DNA from: PRO6 sp035565775
Lineage (GTDB): Bacteria > Pseudomonadota > Alphaproteobacteria > Rhizobiales > Xanthobacteraceae
Reading direction: 5' to 3'
DNA: 64,000 nt
Assembly: GCA_035565775.1 (NCBI GenBank)
Contig: DATMRW010000012.1
Span: 186,001-250,000 of the forward strand
Position numbers and translations under genes: made by a program. Shown here piece after piece: positions 9,018 through 16,607 of this stretch. Under the pieces are notes generated by a model that searched no databases, had not been told where the DNA came from, and saw nothing but the letters and a program-made list of their open reading frames with translations. Numbering within the stretch: the stretch's first letter is position 1; every line of letters starts with the position of its first letter.

Positions 9018-10433
9018 TTAGGCCTTCGCCCCTTGAAGGGCATTGCGGACCAATCCCAGTTCGCCGTCGAAGCGATCCTTGGAGATCTCGACATCGGCGA
9101 ATTTGATGCGCTGGAAGCGCGCGCGATCTTCGAACGGCACGGTGGCGTCGATGCCGAGCTTGGTGCGCATGCCGCGATCGCTGACGCGGACATATTCGTG
9201 GCCGCGGCCTGCCGGCACCTGAATGAGATCCTTGGAGGCTTCCATGCGGGTGGCGAGGGCATATTCGACATCGAGCGGGTCGCGGATGTCGATGTCGTCA
9301 TCGACCACGGTGACGAGGTCGAGATCCTTGAGCGCGCCGAATGCTGCGAGCATCGCGTTGCGCTGCAGACCATCATGCTGTGGGGAGGTCTTTTTGACCT
9401 GGATGACGACATGGAAACGATGCAGGCCGCCGGCGGTCATCTCGACGTCGGTGACGATCGGGATCGCCGAACGCAGCACCTTCAGAAGGCTGGCTTCGAG
9501 CACGTACTTCCGCAGGCCGATGGTTTCACGGCCAAAGCCATTGATGGCATGGTAGATCGGATCCTTGCGGTGGGTCACGGTGGTGATGCGCAGGATTGGC
9601 GCATCGGCAGCAGGGGCGGCGAAGCCGACGAACTCGCCGAACGGGCCTTCCATCGCAACGTCGGTCGGATGGATTTCGCCTTCCAGCACGAATTCGGTCT
9701 CGGCGGGAACCAGCAGATCCTGCGAAATCGCCTTGACGACCGGCAATGCACGGCCAGAGATGCGGCCCGCAACCGCCAGTTCATCGGCGTTCTCGGGCAT
9801 CTGCGAGCCCATCGTCGCTGCAGTCAGATAGAGCGCGAGATCGACGCCGATGCAGACGGCGACCGGCAGCGACCGGCCGGCGGCCTGGGCGCGCTCGAAG
9901 GCGAGGCGCAGATGGCGGCCGTAATCGAGCTTGATCGCGAGCTTGTCCGGCCCGAGCAACTGGAGGCGATGATAGGACGCGTTGTAGATTCCGGTTTCCG
10001 GATCCTTCACGACGACGATGCCCGCGGTGATGTAGCGGCCCGCATCGTCCGGAGCGTGGAAGAGGATCGGCATGATCTTGGCGAGATCAATATCAGCGCG
10101 GATGACCACGTCCTGCGCCGGAGCCTTGTCCACGAGTTGCGGCGGAATCGCGTCGCCCAGCGCACGGCCGATCATGTCGCGGATGCCATTGTAGTCGGTG
10201 CCGAAGGCGGCTTCGCAGTTTTCCCGGCAGTTCAGCAGGTTGCCGATGACAGGGACATTCGCGCCCTTGACCTCGGGAAAAAACAGCGACTTCTGCCCGT
10301 CGAGCTTCTTCATCAAGGCTGCCAGCTCAAGATGGGGATCGACCGGGCCCTTGCAGACCGAGATGCGCCCACCATCGGCCATTCGCGATAGCGCCGAACG
10401 GAATCGCGTGTCGAAAATCTCACCAGTTGTCAT
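9018..10433 (-). CDS. UbiD family prenylated-FMN decarboxylase (canonical active-site type)
   Basis: A 471-residue cytoplasmic enzyme of the UbiD/Fdc family, the usual length. It has the family's VVVKDPETGIYNASYHRLQ block around residues 140-160 and the acidic active-site signature EGPFGEF at about 258-264, which carries the two conserved glutamates. UbiD enzymes reversibly (de)carboxylate aromatic, heteroaromatic or alpha,beta-unsaturated acids with prenylated FMN made by UbiX. No ubiX gene occurs in this window, so the cofactor must come from elsewhere in the genome. The ATG at 10433 opens a probable operon with tctCBA, implying import of a carboxylate followed by decarboxylation. The substrate cannot be deduced. 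Confidence 0.9.
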   Translation of the reverse strand: MTTGEIFDTRFRSALSRMADGGRISVCKGPVDPHLELAALMKKLDGQKSLFFPEVKGANVPVIGNLLNCRENCEAAFGTDYNGIRDMIGRALGDAIPPQLVDKAPAQDVVIRADIDLAKIMPILFHAPDDAGRYITAGIVVVKDPETGIYNASYHRLQLLGPDKLAIKLDYGRHLRLAFERAQAAGRSLPVAVCIGVDLALYLTAATMGSQMPENADELAVAGRISGRALPVVKAISQDLLVPAETEFVLEGEIHPTDVAMEGPFGEFVGFAAPAADAPILRITTVTHRKDPIYHAINGFGRETIGLRKYVLEASLLKVLRSAIPIVTDVEMTAGGLHRFHVVIQVKKTSPQHDGLQRNAMLAAFGALKDLDLVTVVDDDIDIRDPLDVEYALATRMEASKDLIQVPAGRGHEYVRVSDRGMRTKLGIDATVPFEDRARFQRIKFADVEISKDRFDGELGLVRNALQGAKA

Positions 10434-10549
10434 CTAAATAATCCGCCGCTTCCTGCCCGAGAGTTCACTGCCAATGCAGTGAAATATCAGGACGATGATA
10501 GAGAGCACCCGATTGGGGTTCAAGACGCCTAGATCGCTAGGTTGTGCGA

Positions 10550-10579
10550 ATTATAAGAAGTTCCACGCGGCGTATACAA
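10550..10579 (-). promoter_or_regulatory. Putative sigma-70-type promoter of the UbiD-tctCBA operon
   Basis: On the minus strand TTGTAT (10579-10574) is followed after 18 bases by a perfect TATAAT (10555-10550). Transcription would begin about 110 bases before the UbiD start codon. Confidence 0.45.
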
Positions 10580-10587
10580 GTAAGTCT
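10577..10587. promoter_or_regulatory. Weak MarR-like operator word overlapping the UbiD promoter
   Basis: The plus strand reads CAAGTAAGTCT, matching 7 of 11 bases of the near-palindrome TAAGTAACTTA at 16522. It overlaps the -35 element of the putative UbiD promoter. Confidence 0.3.
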
Positions 10588-10749
10588 ATTACATAGCGAT
10601 TTTACAAAGATATTTAGTAAAGCGAATTTGGGGAGCTTTTTGCGTTTACCAGCGGCCGGGCCGGTGGGGCGGGAGTGTTGAAATTTCGGCGCAGAAATGA
10701 AAACGCCAATAAAAACAAAATGGTGACGAGAAGCTGTACTGGTCGGGAA

Positions 10750-10775
10750 CCGCCGCCGCATGGTTGCGGCGACGG
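10750..10775 (-). terminator. GC-rich hairpin after the Liv-1 operon
   Basis: An 11-bp stem with one mismatch, 10750-10760 with 10765-10775, has a 4-nt loop. It lies just past the stop of the minus-strand livF-like gene. There is no real T run, so intrinsic termination is uncertain. Confidence 0.4.
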
Positions 10776-10796
10776 CTTTAACCACGATCGAATGTG

Positions 10797-11459
10797 TTAG
10801 GTGCCGGGGCGGCTGACGTGGCCGCGTTCGATCAGCAAAGTCTCGTCGACGATGCTGTCGAGGAGCTGCGGGCTTGATTCTGTGACCAGCAGCGCAAGAT
10901 CGCGGCGCTCCTCGCGCACGCGTGCGAGCGTCCGGGCATAGTTGAGCGCGAGCGCCGGAGCGAGGCCCTGGAAGGGCTCGTCGAGCAGAATGCCGCGCGT
11001 CGCGACCATCAGTGCGCGCGCGAGCGCTACCATTTTACCCTGGCCGCCCGAGAGCGCGCCGCCGCGACGCCGGCGCAGGTCGCCGATCTCCGGCAGCAGT
11101 TCGTAGATCGCCTTGAGCTTCTGCTGCTGTTCGGCAGCCGGCATCTTGAGCGCCAGCGCCGGCAGAAGCAGGTTCTCCTCGACCGAGAACTGGCCGATCA
11201 GCCGGCGATCTTCCGGCGCATAGCCGATGCCGAGGGGGGCGCGCTCGTGAACCGGAACGGTGGCGAGGTTGCGGTCATCGAGCCAGAGTTCGCCCTTGTC
11301 GAGCGGCAAGAGGCCCATGATGGTGCGCAGCGTCGTGGTCTTGCCGGCGCCGTTGCGGCCGAGCAGAACGGTGGTCTTGCCCGGAAGCAGGGTGAGGGAG
11401 ACATCCCGAAGTACCGGGCTGCCGTTGATACTGACGTGAACTGATTCCAGTCGAAGCAT
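10797..11459 (-). CDS. livF: HAAT-family ABC transporter ATP-binding protein (LivF-like), Liv system 1
   Basis: A 220-residue cytoplasmic ATPase, slightly shorter than usual LivF proteins (about 235). Walker A is GRNGAGKTT, the ABC signature is LSGGQGKMVALARAL, and Walker B is GILLDEPFQGLAP. Two positions are unusual: the signature lacks the common GEQQM form, and the switch region reads LLVTESS rather than LLVEQN. The start ATG overlaps the stop of the upstream livG-like gene (TAATG), so translation is coupled. It should pair with the LivG-like ATPase to power the LivHM permease encoded upstream. The solute may be an aromatic acid or amide rather than an amino acid, given the neighbours. Confidence 0.9.
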   Translation of the reverse strand: MLRLESVHVSINGSPVLRDVSLTLLPGKTTVLLGRNGAGKTTTLRTIMGLLPLDKGELWLDDRNLATVPVHERAPLGIGYAPEDRRLIGQFSVEENLLLPALALKMPAAEQQQKLKAIYELLPEIGDLRRRRGGALSGGQGKMVALARALMVATRGILLDEPFQGLAPALALNYARTLARVREERRDLALLVTESSPQLLDSIVDETLLIERGHVSRPGT

Positions 11460-12205
11460 TAGACCACTCCAACCACGTTTTCGCGGACATACGGGTCGTT
11501 CAAAATGTCCTCGGGCGTGCCCTCGGCCATCACGCGCCCGGCATTCCAGACGAGCACGCGGTCGGCATAGCGACGAACGATCTCCATGTCGTGCTCGACG
11601 AAGAGCGCGGCGACTTTCTCGGCGCGAAGCGCGCGCACGATGGTTTCCATGATATCGAATTTTTCGTCCGAGCTGACGCCGCTGGTCGGCTCGTCCATCA
11701 GCAGCAGTTGCGGCTTCAGCGCCATGGCCAGCACGATGTCGGCGAGCTTGCGCATGCCTTCCGAAAGTTCGGTTGATCGGAAGGCTGCGACCTTGGCGAG
11801 GCCGACGAGCTCGAGCAACTGCTGGGCTTCTTCGCGATAGCTGTCGCGATCGAGCGGCGTGAGCGCCTGCCAGAAGCCGCGGCGGGCGGCGATGGCAAGC
11901 AGCACGTTGTCGAAGATGCTGTGATCGGTGAAGAGCTGCGGCAGCTGGAACGCGCGGGCGATGCCGAGGCGGGTGATTGCTCGTGGCGTGAGGCGGGTGA
12001 TGTTGCGGTCCCTGAGGAACACATCGCCAGCCGACGGCCGGACGTAGCCGGTGCAGAGGTTAAGGAATGTCGTCTTGCCGGCGCCGTTCGGGCCGATGAT
12101 TGCAACGAACTCGTTCTCGGCAATCGTGACATTAGCGCCGTCGGCGGCAGTCACACCGTCGAAGGCAACCTTGAGGTTCGAGACCTTGAGCAGGGGCTGG
12201 GTCAC
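11459..12205 (-). CDS. livG: HAAT-family ABC transporter ATP-binding protein (LivG-like), Liv system 1
   Basis: A 248-residue ATPase with Walker A GPNGAGKTTFLN, Walker B LLLMDEPTSG and H-loop VEHDMEIV. The C-terminal extension is typical of LivG (GTPEDILNDPYVRENVVG). The signature is the variant LSEGMRKLADIVLAMA, not the usual LSYGQ or LPYG. It starts at a GTG whose bases overlap the stop codon of the livM-like gene (GTGA), and its own stop overlaps livF. All four genes upstream and downstream share the strand and form a single operon with the binding-protein gene at 15463. Confidence 0.9.
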   Translation of the reverse strand: MTQPLLKVSNLKVAFDGVTAADGANVTIAENEFVAIIGPNGAGKTTFLNLCTGYVRPSAGDVFLRDRNITRLTPRAITRLGIARAFQLPQLFTDHSIFDNVLLAIAARRGFWQALTPLDRDSYREEAQQLLELVGLAKVAAFRSTELSEGMRKLADIVLAMALKPQLLLMDEPTSGVSSDEKFDIMETIVRALRAEKVAALFVEHDMEIVRRYADRVLVWNAGRVMAEGTPEDILNDPYVRENVVGVV

Positions 12206-13140
12206 TTGGCGGCCTCCTTTCGGCCGAAGAGGCGGGCCGGCAAGCCGTAGAGACCTTGCGGCAGGAAGAAAATCACGAACAGCAAGGTGACGCCGACGAT
12301 GAGGTTCCAGACGTCGCTGGCGTAGCCCGCGGCAAGCGTGTGCACGAGTTCGAGGAACACGGAGCCGATTAGCGGGCCGAGAACGCCGCCGATGCCGCCG
12401 AGCACCGCGACCAGCACGAGGTGGCCCGACCCGGTCCAGTAGGCCATTTCCGGCACGACGTGACCGATGGCGATGCCGCCGATGGCGCCGCCGAGCCCGG
12501 CCAGCGCGGCCGACAGGGTGTAGGCCGAGAGCAGGACGCGGTTCACCGAGATGCCGAGATATTCGAGGCGGACTTCGTTGGTGTGAACCGCCGAGAGGGC
12601 CTCGCCCATGGGGCTACGCAGATAGCGGGTCACGCCGAAGGTGACGAGCGCAATGATCACCAGCAGCGAGTAGAACAGAACGTCGCCGAAGGTTTTGCGA
12701 TCGAACGCTGCGCCGAACACCGTGGGGGTCGAGACGCGGATGCCGTCGGTGCCGCCGGTGAGGCCATAGAACTTCGCCAGGAAGGCAAAGAGGATCATCG
12801 ACACTGCAAGGTTGAGCATGCCGAAGAAGATCGAGCGATAGCGCACCATGAACAGGCCGATCAGGACGCCGGCCGCAGCCGCGACCAGGATGCCGCCGGC
12901 GATCAGGACGAAAAAGTCCGTCACGCCCACGCTGCGCGACAGGAACGCCGCAGCGTAAGCGCCGAGCGCGTAGTAGGTGGCGTGGCCGAGAGAGATCAGC
13001 CCGGCGCGCAGCAGCAGGGCGACGCCGAGAGCGGCGAGGCCGTGAGCGAGCGCTAGAGTGAAGACGAATTGAAGCCACGGCACCGCAATCGGCAGGGCTG
13101 CGACAATGGCGAGGAAGAGGAGTGTGGGCAGAATACGCAT
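12202..13140 (-). CDS. livM: HAAT-family ABC transporter permease (LivM-like), Liv system 1
   Basis: A 312-residue inner-membrane permease with about nine to ten predicted transmembrane helices. The LivM-typical block LISLGHATYYALGAYAAAFL lies near residue 50, and the cytoplasmic coupling loop EALSAVHTNEVRLEYLGISVNR near residue 190. The C-terminus carries the family sequence FVIFFLPQGLYGLPARLFGR. The ATG at 13140 is preferred to the TTG two codons earlier. Only two bases separate it from the livH-like stop. It forms the translocation pore with LivH. Confidence 0.92.
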   Translation of the reverse strand: MRILPTLLFLAIVAALPIAVPWLQFVFTLALAHGLAALGVALLLRAGLISLGHATYYALGAYAAAFLSRSVGVTDFFVLIAGGILVAAAAGVLIGLFMVRYRSIFFGMLNLAVSMILFAFLAKFYGLTGGTDGIRVSTPTVFGAAFDRKTFGDVLFYSLLVIIALVTFGVTRYLRSPMGEALSAVHTNEVRLEYLGISVNRVLLSAYTLSAALAGLGGAIGGIAIGHVVPEMAYWTGSGHLVLVAVLGGIGGVLGPLIGSVFLELVHTLAAGYASDVWNLIVGVTLLFVIFFLPQGLYGLPARLFGRKEAAK

Positions 13141-13142
13141 CG

Positions 13143-14042
13143 TCAAACCCTTCGTGCCTGCACCCGGCCGAACAGGCCGTAAGGGCGAACGAGCAGCACA
13201 AGCAGCATCACAAGATAAGGCACCACGACGTCGAGTTCGGGCACGAAGTAAATCGCCAGCGCGCGGGCGACGCCGACGATGACGGCAGCAAGCGCCGCGC
13301 CTTCGATCTGGCCGAGGCCGCCGATTGCCGCAACGGCGAAGGCGAGCACCATGGTTTCAGCGCCAAGGCCCGGAGCGACGCCCGAGGTCGGCGAGGCGAG
13401 CGCGCCGCCAAGGGCAGCGAGAAACACGCCGATCGTGAAGGCGATCATGAACACGCGGTCGGTGCGCACGCCGAGGGTTTGTGCGACTTCACGGTCGGTA
13501 ACGACCGCGACCATCAGCTTGCCCATGCGGGAATTGTTGATCAGGATCCGCAGACCGACCAGAACCACGATCGCGAGAACGATCAAGAGGAGCTGATAGT
13601 TCAGGTACATGATGCCGCCGATCGTGATGCTGCCGAGCAGCTGCATCGGGGTGTCCTGATAGAAGGACTGCACGCCGAACACGAGGCGCTGGAGATCTTC
13701 CAGGATCAGGAAGATTGCGAAGGTGACGAGAATTTGGACTGCTTCCGGCTTGCCGTAGGTCCAGCGCAGGAAGGTGCGCTCGATCAGCGGCCCGAACAGG
13801 GCGGCGACGGCGGCTGCGCTCAACAGCAGCGCAGGGAATGTGAGCACCGGCGGCAGTCCAGCGGCCAGCAGCCAAAGGCTCAGGGACACGGCAACGTAGG
13901 CGCCGATCGCGTAAAAGCTGCCATGGGCGACATTCAGAATGTGGAGCACGCTGAAGACCAGCGTCAAACCGACCGCGACAAAAAAGATAACCGCCGCGTT
14001 GGCAAGCCCATCCACCAATAGCGGTATGAAAGCCTGAAGCAT
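13143..14042 (-). CDS. livH: HAAT-family ABC transporter permease (LivH-like), Liv system 1
   Basis: A 299-residue permease with about eight transmembrane helices. It has the LivH hallmark LTLVFSVLHILNVAHGSFYAIGA (in part, residues 25-47). The LRILINNSRMGKLMVAVVTD coupling region sits near residue 170, and the C-terminus is VLLVRPYGLFGR. It follows the binding-protein gene after a hairpin and precedes livM by a few bases. No unusual residues were noted. Confidence 0.92.
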   Translation of the reverse strand: MLQAFIPLLVDGLANAAVIFFVAVGLTLVFSVLHILNVAHGSFYAIGAYVAVSLSLWLLAAGLPPVLTFPALLLSAAAVAALFGPLIERTFLRWTYGKPEAVQILVTFAIFLILEDLQRLVFGVQSFYQDTPMQLLGSITIGGIMYLNYQLLLIVLAIVVLVGLRILINNSRMGKLMVAVVTDREVAQTLGVRTDRVFMIAFTIGVFLAALGGALASPTSGVAPGLGAETMVLAFAVAAIGGLGQIEGAALAAVIVGVARALAIYFVPELDVVVPYLVMLLVLLVRPYGLFGRVQARRV

Positions 14043-14106
14043 GAAATTTTACGCCGACTGTCCGCGGGAAGCGGAAGCTGTTTGGCGCCTTCTCGTGGGG
14101 AGGATC

Positions 14107-14149
14107 AAAAAACGATGCCCGGCGCAGGGCGCGGCCTCGCGCCGGGCAT
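14107..14149 (-). terminator. Rho-independent-type terminator between binding-protein gene and livH, Liv system 1
   Basis: A perfect 11-bp stem, 14115-14125 with 14139-14149, is followed on the minus strand by six T residues (14112-14107). It lies 10 bases after the binding-protein stop and inside the operon, so it probably attenuates transcription of livHMGF relative to the binding protein. Confidence 0.75.
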
Positions 14150-14158
14150 GGCTGTTTA

Positions 14159-15463
14159 TTACTTGTAAGAGCCCGGCTTGGGCAGGCTGTTACGATAGTC
14201 GTCGTTCAGGGTCTTGATCCACTCGAACGGATCCTGACCGGCCGGCGGGGTAACCTTGTCCGCGGGGTAGCGGGTCATGTTGCCCAGGATCGGGAAGGGA
14301 TACTTTGCGTCGGTGACGGTGACGCCGACGATCTGGTCGACCAGGCCGTCGTTATCCGCTTCGCGCAGCTTGGCAGGGCCGGTGAGAGTCTGGACTTCGA
14401 GACCCTTGAGGGCTGCGGCGACTTCCTTGCGGGTCGGCCATGCGCCGCCCTTGTCCTTGATGGCCTTCTCATAGGCGGCCTTCATGACCAGGATGGTGTT
14501 GGCCATCTTGAAGCTCGGGAACACCGGATACTCGTTGAAGCGCTTGCGATACTCTTCAACGAAATCGAGGTTGGCCTGAATCTTCTGCGCGGTCGGCGAC
14601 AGCCACCAGCCATCGCCCAGGGCGCTGACGATCACGCCATCGGGCAGCTTGACGCGTTGGAGGATGGTTTCGCTGACGGCCAGCACAGCCTGGCTGTTCT
14701 GGAAGAGGCCGCGCGGCATCGCCTGGCGGACGAAGTTTTCGAGATCCGAACCCCACAGGTTGGAGAAGATCACGTCGGGCTTGGCGCTGGCGAGACGCGA
14801 GATCTCGGTCTGGTAGCTCGACGATCCGAGGCGCGGGAAGAGCTCCGCAACCACTTCAATGTCCGGCTTCTGAGCCTTCAGCGCCGCCTTGAAGATTGCA
14901 GCGGCGTCGTGGCCGAAGGCGTAGTCCGGGTTGATGATGCCGACGGTTTTGACGTTCGGCTTCACTGCCAGCAGGTAGTTGGCCAGCGCGACGAACTCGG
15001 GGATGGTGCTCGTGTTCGGGCGGTAGACGTACTCGTAGCGGTCCTTGAGAAGGAGCTGGTGAGTGTCGCAGTTCCAGGACAGCATCGGGGTGCCGAGCTG
15101 CTCGGCCACCGGGGCCAGCGCCAGGCAGTTGCCGCTGGAGAGGGCTGCGATCATCACCTGGTTGCTCTGGTCGGCAGAAAGCCGGCGGAACTCCGCGACA
15201 ACGCGGTCGGTTCCCTGCGCTTCGTCGACGTAGATCGGCGTAACCGGAACGCCACCGATGCCGCCATCCTTGTTGATCTTCTCGATGATCAACTCTGCGG
15301 CATTGCGACCGGGCATGCCGTAGGCTGCGGCAGGGCCGGACGTAAAGGTAAAGATGCCGACGCCGACCTTGTCGGGCTTGGCTTGCGCCAAGGCCGAGGT
15401 TGCCAGTGCCGGTGTTGCCACGGCAAGGCCCGCGGCGACAGCCCATGAAACGAGCTTCTTCAC
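14159..15463 (-). CDS. HAAT-family ABC transporter substrate-binding protein, Liv system 1
   Basis: A 434-residue periplasmic binding protein. It starts at GTG 15463 (VKKLVSWAVAAGLAVA), preceded by the ribosome site AGGGAG about eight bases upstream; the open frame continues to 15520 without such a site. The signal peptide is cleaved near ALAQA-KPDKV. The mature protein has a Peripla_BP_6 type-I fold pattern: GVGIFTFTSGPAAAYGMPGR, then IYVDEAQGTDRVVAEFRRL, then VGIINPDYAFGHDAAAIFKA. It is larger than LIV-BP (about 350), typical of homologues tied to aromatic-acid catabolism. It is first in its operon and faces the marR/hpaB cluster, so it is a candidate sensor of the same substrate. Confidence 0.88.
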   Translation of the reverse strand: MKKLVSWAVAAGLAVATPALATSALAQAKPDKVGVGIFTFTSGPAAAYGMPGRNAAELIIEKINKDGGIGGVPVTPIYVDEAQGTDRVVAEFRRLSADQSNQVMIAALSSGNCLALAPVAEQLGTPMLSWNCDTHQLLLKDRYEYVYRPNTSTIPEFVALANYLLAVKPNVKTVGIINPDYAFGHDAAAIFKAALKAQKPDIEVVAELFPRLGSSSYQTEISRLASAKPDVIFSNLWGSDLENFVRQAMPRGLFQNSQAVLAVSETILQRVKLPDGVIVSALGDGWWLSPTAQKIQANLDFVEEYRKRFNEYPVFPSFKMANTILVMKAAYEKAIKDKGGAWPTRKEVAAALKGLEVQTLTGPAKLREADNDGLVDQIVGVTVTDAKYPFPILGNMTRYPADKVTPPAGQDPFEWIKTLNDDYRNSLPKPGSYK

Positions 15464-15800
15464 TATGGTAGCTCCCTGATAATTGTTAGAAAGTGCGTTT
15501 CCCCGAAGAACGCAAGACAATCAAAGCGTCCCCAACGATCGGAAAAAATGCCAGTGCTCTATGTGGGTTTTATTCAAGAGCATGTGATATTTTACACGCA
15601 TCTGAGATGAATGAAAAGTGACGAAAGTGGCCGAAAAATAGGCAATCAACAAAATGGTTCGGCCACCCGGAAGGGATCCTGCCCTAAAAAGATAGGCAAC
15701 TTCAATAAGTAAGTTAAATAGCTTTCCTACGAAGTATAATTGAGGCCTGCTGTGCTAAGCGGGCAAATGCGTCGACTTATGCTTTTGGTCATAGGGCCGG
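15464..15800. other. Intergenic region between Liv-1 binding protein and marR
   Basis: A 337-base AT-richer stretch with no supported gene. It holds the upstream region of the Liv-1 operon. A minus-strand TATACT (15738-15733) is a possible -10 without a convincing -35, and the MarR-like word at 15706-15716 lies just downstream of it. Confidence 0.55.
15706..15716. promoter_or_regulatory. MarR-like operator upstream of Liv system 1
   Basis: The sequence TAAGTAAGTTA matches the near-palindrome TAAGTAACTTA at 16522 in 10 of 11 positions. It lies about 245 bases before the Liv-1 binding-protein start and beyond the marR stop. Confidence 0.5.
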
Positions 15801-16373
15801 TTAGCGCCTTTTTTGGGCTCTTTTCGGGTCGCTGATCACATGAATGGCGTGCTCGCTGTCCGCGAGAAGGGTGTTGACGATCTCGCTGAAAAGGCGAGCC
15901 TGCTCCGGCGTGAGGGAGCCGAAAATCATATCGTTTGTTTTGCGGCGCAGCGGGCCGACCTTTTCGATCAGTTCGTGCCCAAATGGCGTCAGCACCAGCA
16001 AATTGCTGCGCCGGTCGGCCTCGTTGGGGCGGCGCTCGACAATTCCCTGACTGATCAGCTTGCCGATCTCGGCGGTGACGAATGGGCTAGAGACGTGGAG
16101 CTTGCTGGCGATGAGGCCGACTGTCGCAGCCTTGGATTCCGCGATCGCAACGATCATCGAGTATTGCGGGCCGGAGACATTCATCTGGGCGGCGAAGTGC
16201 TCGCGCGCGCGCAGCATCATCGTCGAGATGCTGAGCACCCTGTAGATAAGGTCACGAAACTCCTCGTCCGAGCCGCCTTTGAGAAAGGTCGGTAGGGAAA
16301 TACTTTGTGGCGGGAAGGCTGCGGGGGGCGACGGCTCATCCGCCTTTTGATGGCTGCCCGGGCCGCTTGCCAT
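15801..16373 (-). CDS. MarR family transcriptional regulator
   Basis: A 190-residue DNA-binding protein. After a flexible Pro/Ser-rich N-terminus it shows the MarR winged-helix fold: the recognition region LIASKLHVSSPFVTAEIGKL and the wing VERRPNEADRRSNLLVLTPFG, with the conserved DRR. The frame extends to a TTG at 16436 that also has a plausible ribosome site (GAAGGGA), so a 211-residue form is possible. I prefer the ATG at 16373, preceded by AGGAAAG. It is divergent from the HpaB-type monooxygenase gene. A near-palindrome sits in that promoter, so it is probably an aromatic-ligand-responsive repressor of the catabolic genes and perhaps of Liv system 1. Confidence 0.9.
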   Translation of the reverse strand: MASGPGSHQKADEPSPPAAFPPQSISLPTFLKGGSDEEFRDLIYRVLSISTMMLRAREHFAAQMNVSGPQYSMIVAIAESKAATVGLIASKLHVSSPFVTAEIGKLISQGIVERRPNEADRRSNLLVLTPFGHELIEKVGPLRRKTNDMIFGSLTPEQARLFSEIVNTLLADSEHAIHVISDPKRAQKRR

Positions 16374-16511
16374 CCGCTTTCCTGCAGGTTCGACGATAGC
16401 AGGGCTGACTTTTTTAGGCTTTCGCGCGGACAACAAAACATCCCTTCTGCAAGTTGTGGCTATCTTTATCCCTCTCTATCTCAGGAAAAGCAGTCAGTGC
16501 AAAAAGAGAAA

Positions 16512-16540
16512 TTGACATTGATAAGTAACTTACATAATTT
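16512..16540 (+). promoter_or_regulatory. Promoter of the hpaB-like catabolic operon
   Basis: A perfect TTGACA (16512-16517) is followed after 17 bases by TAATTT (16535-16540); CATAAT two bases earlier is an alternative -10. Transcription would start about 60 bases before the ATG at 16608. Confidence 0.6.
16522..16532. promoter_or_regulatory. Putative MarR operator inside the hpaB promoter
   Basis: The sequence TAAGTAACTTA is a perfect inverted repeat around one central base. It lies wholly between the -35 and -10 elements of the hpaB-like promoter, where a bound repressor would block RNA polymerase. Close copies occur at 15706 and, weaker, at 10577. Confidence 0.6.
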
Positions 16541-16607
16541 TATTTCATAAGGGCGGCGTTAGCGCTGCTACTGCTCTTGTTTGGCGATACAGCTCTAGGA
16601 AAAAGCA

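Larger units (their letters stand above)
10434..10796. other. AT-richer intergenic region upstream of the UbiD-tct operon
   Basis: A 363-base stretch without a convincing gene. It contains the putative minus-strand promoter of the UbiD gene, an overlapping MarR-like operator word and, near 10750-10775, a hairpin that may end the Liv-1 transcript. A minus-strand ORF at 10537-10785 (82 codons) crosses these elements and looks non-coding. Confidence 0.6.

Noticed and set aside
9033..10391. A 452-codon plus-strand ORF
   Set aside because: Antisense to the canonical UbiD gene; codon-bias shadow.
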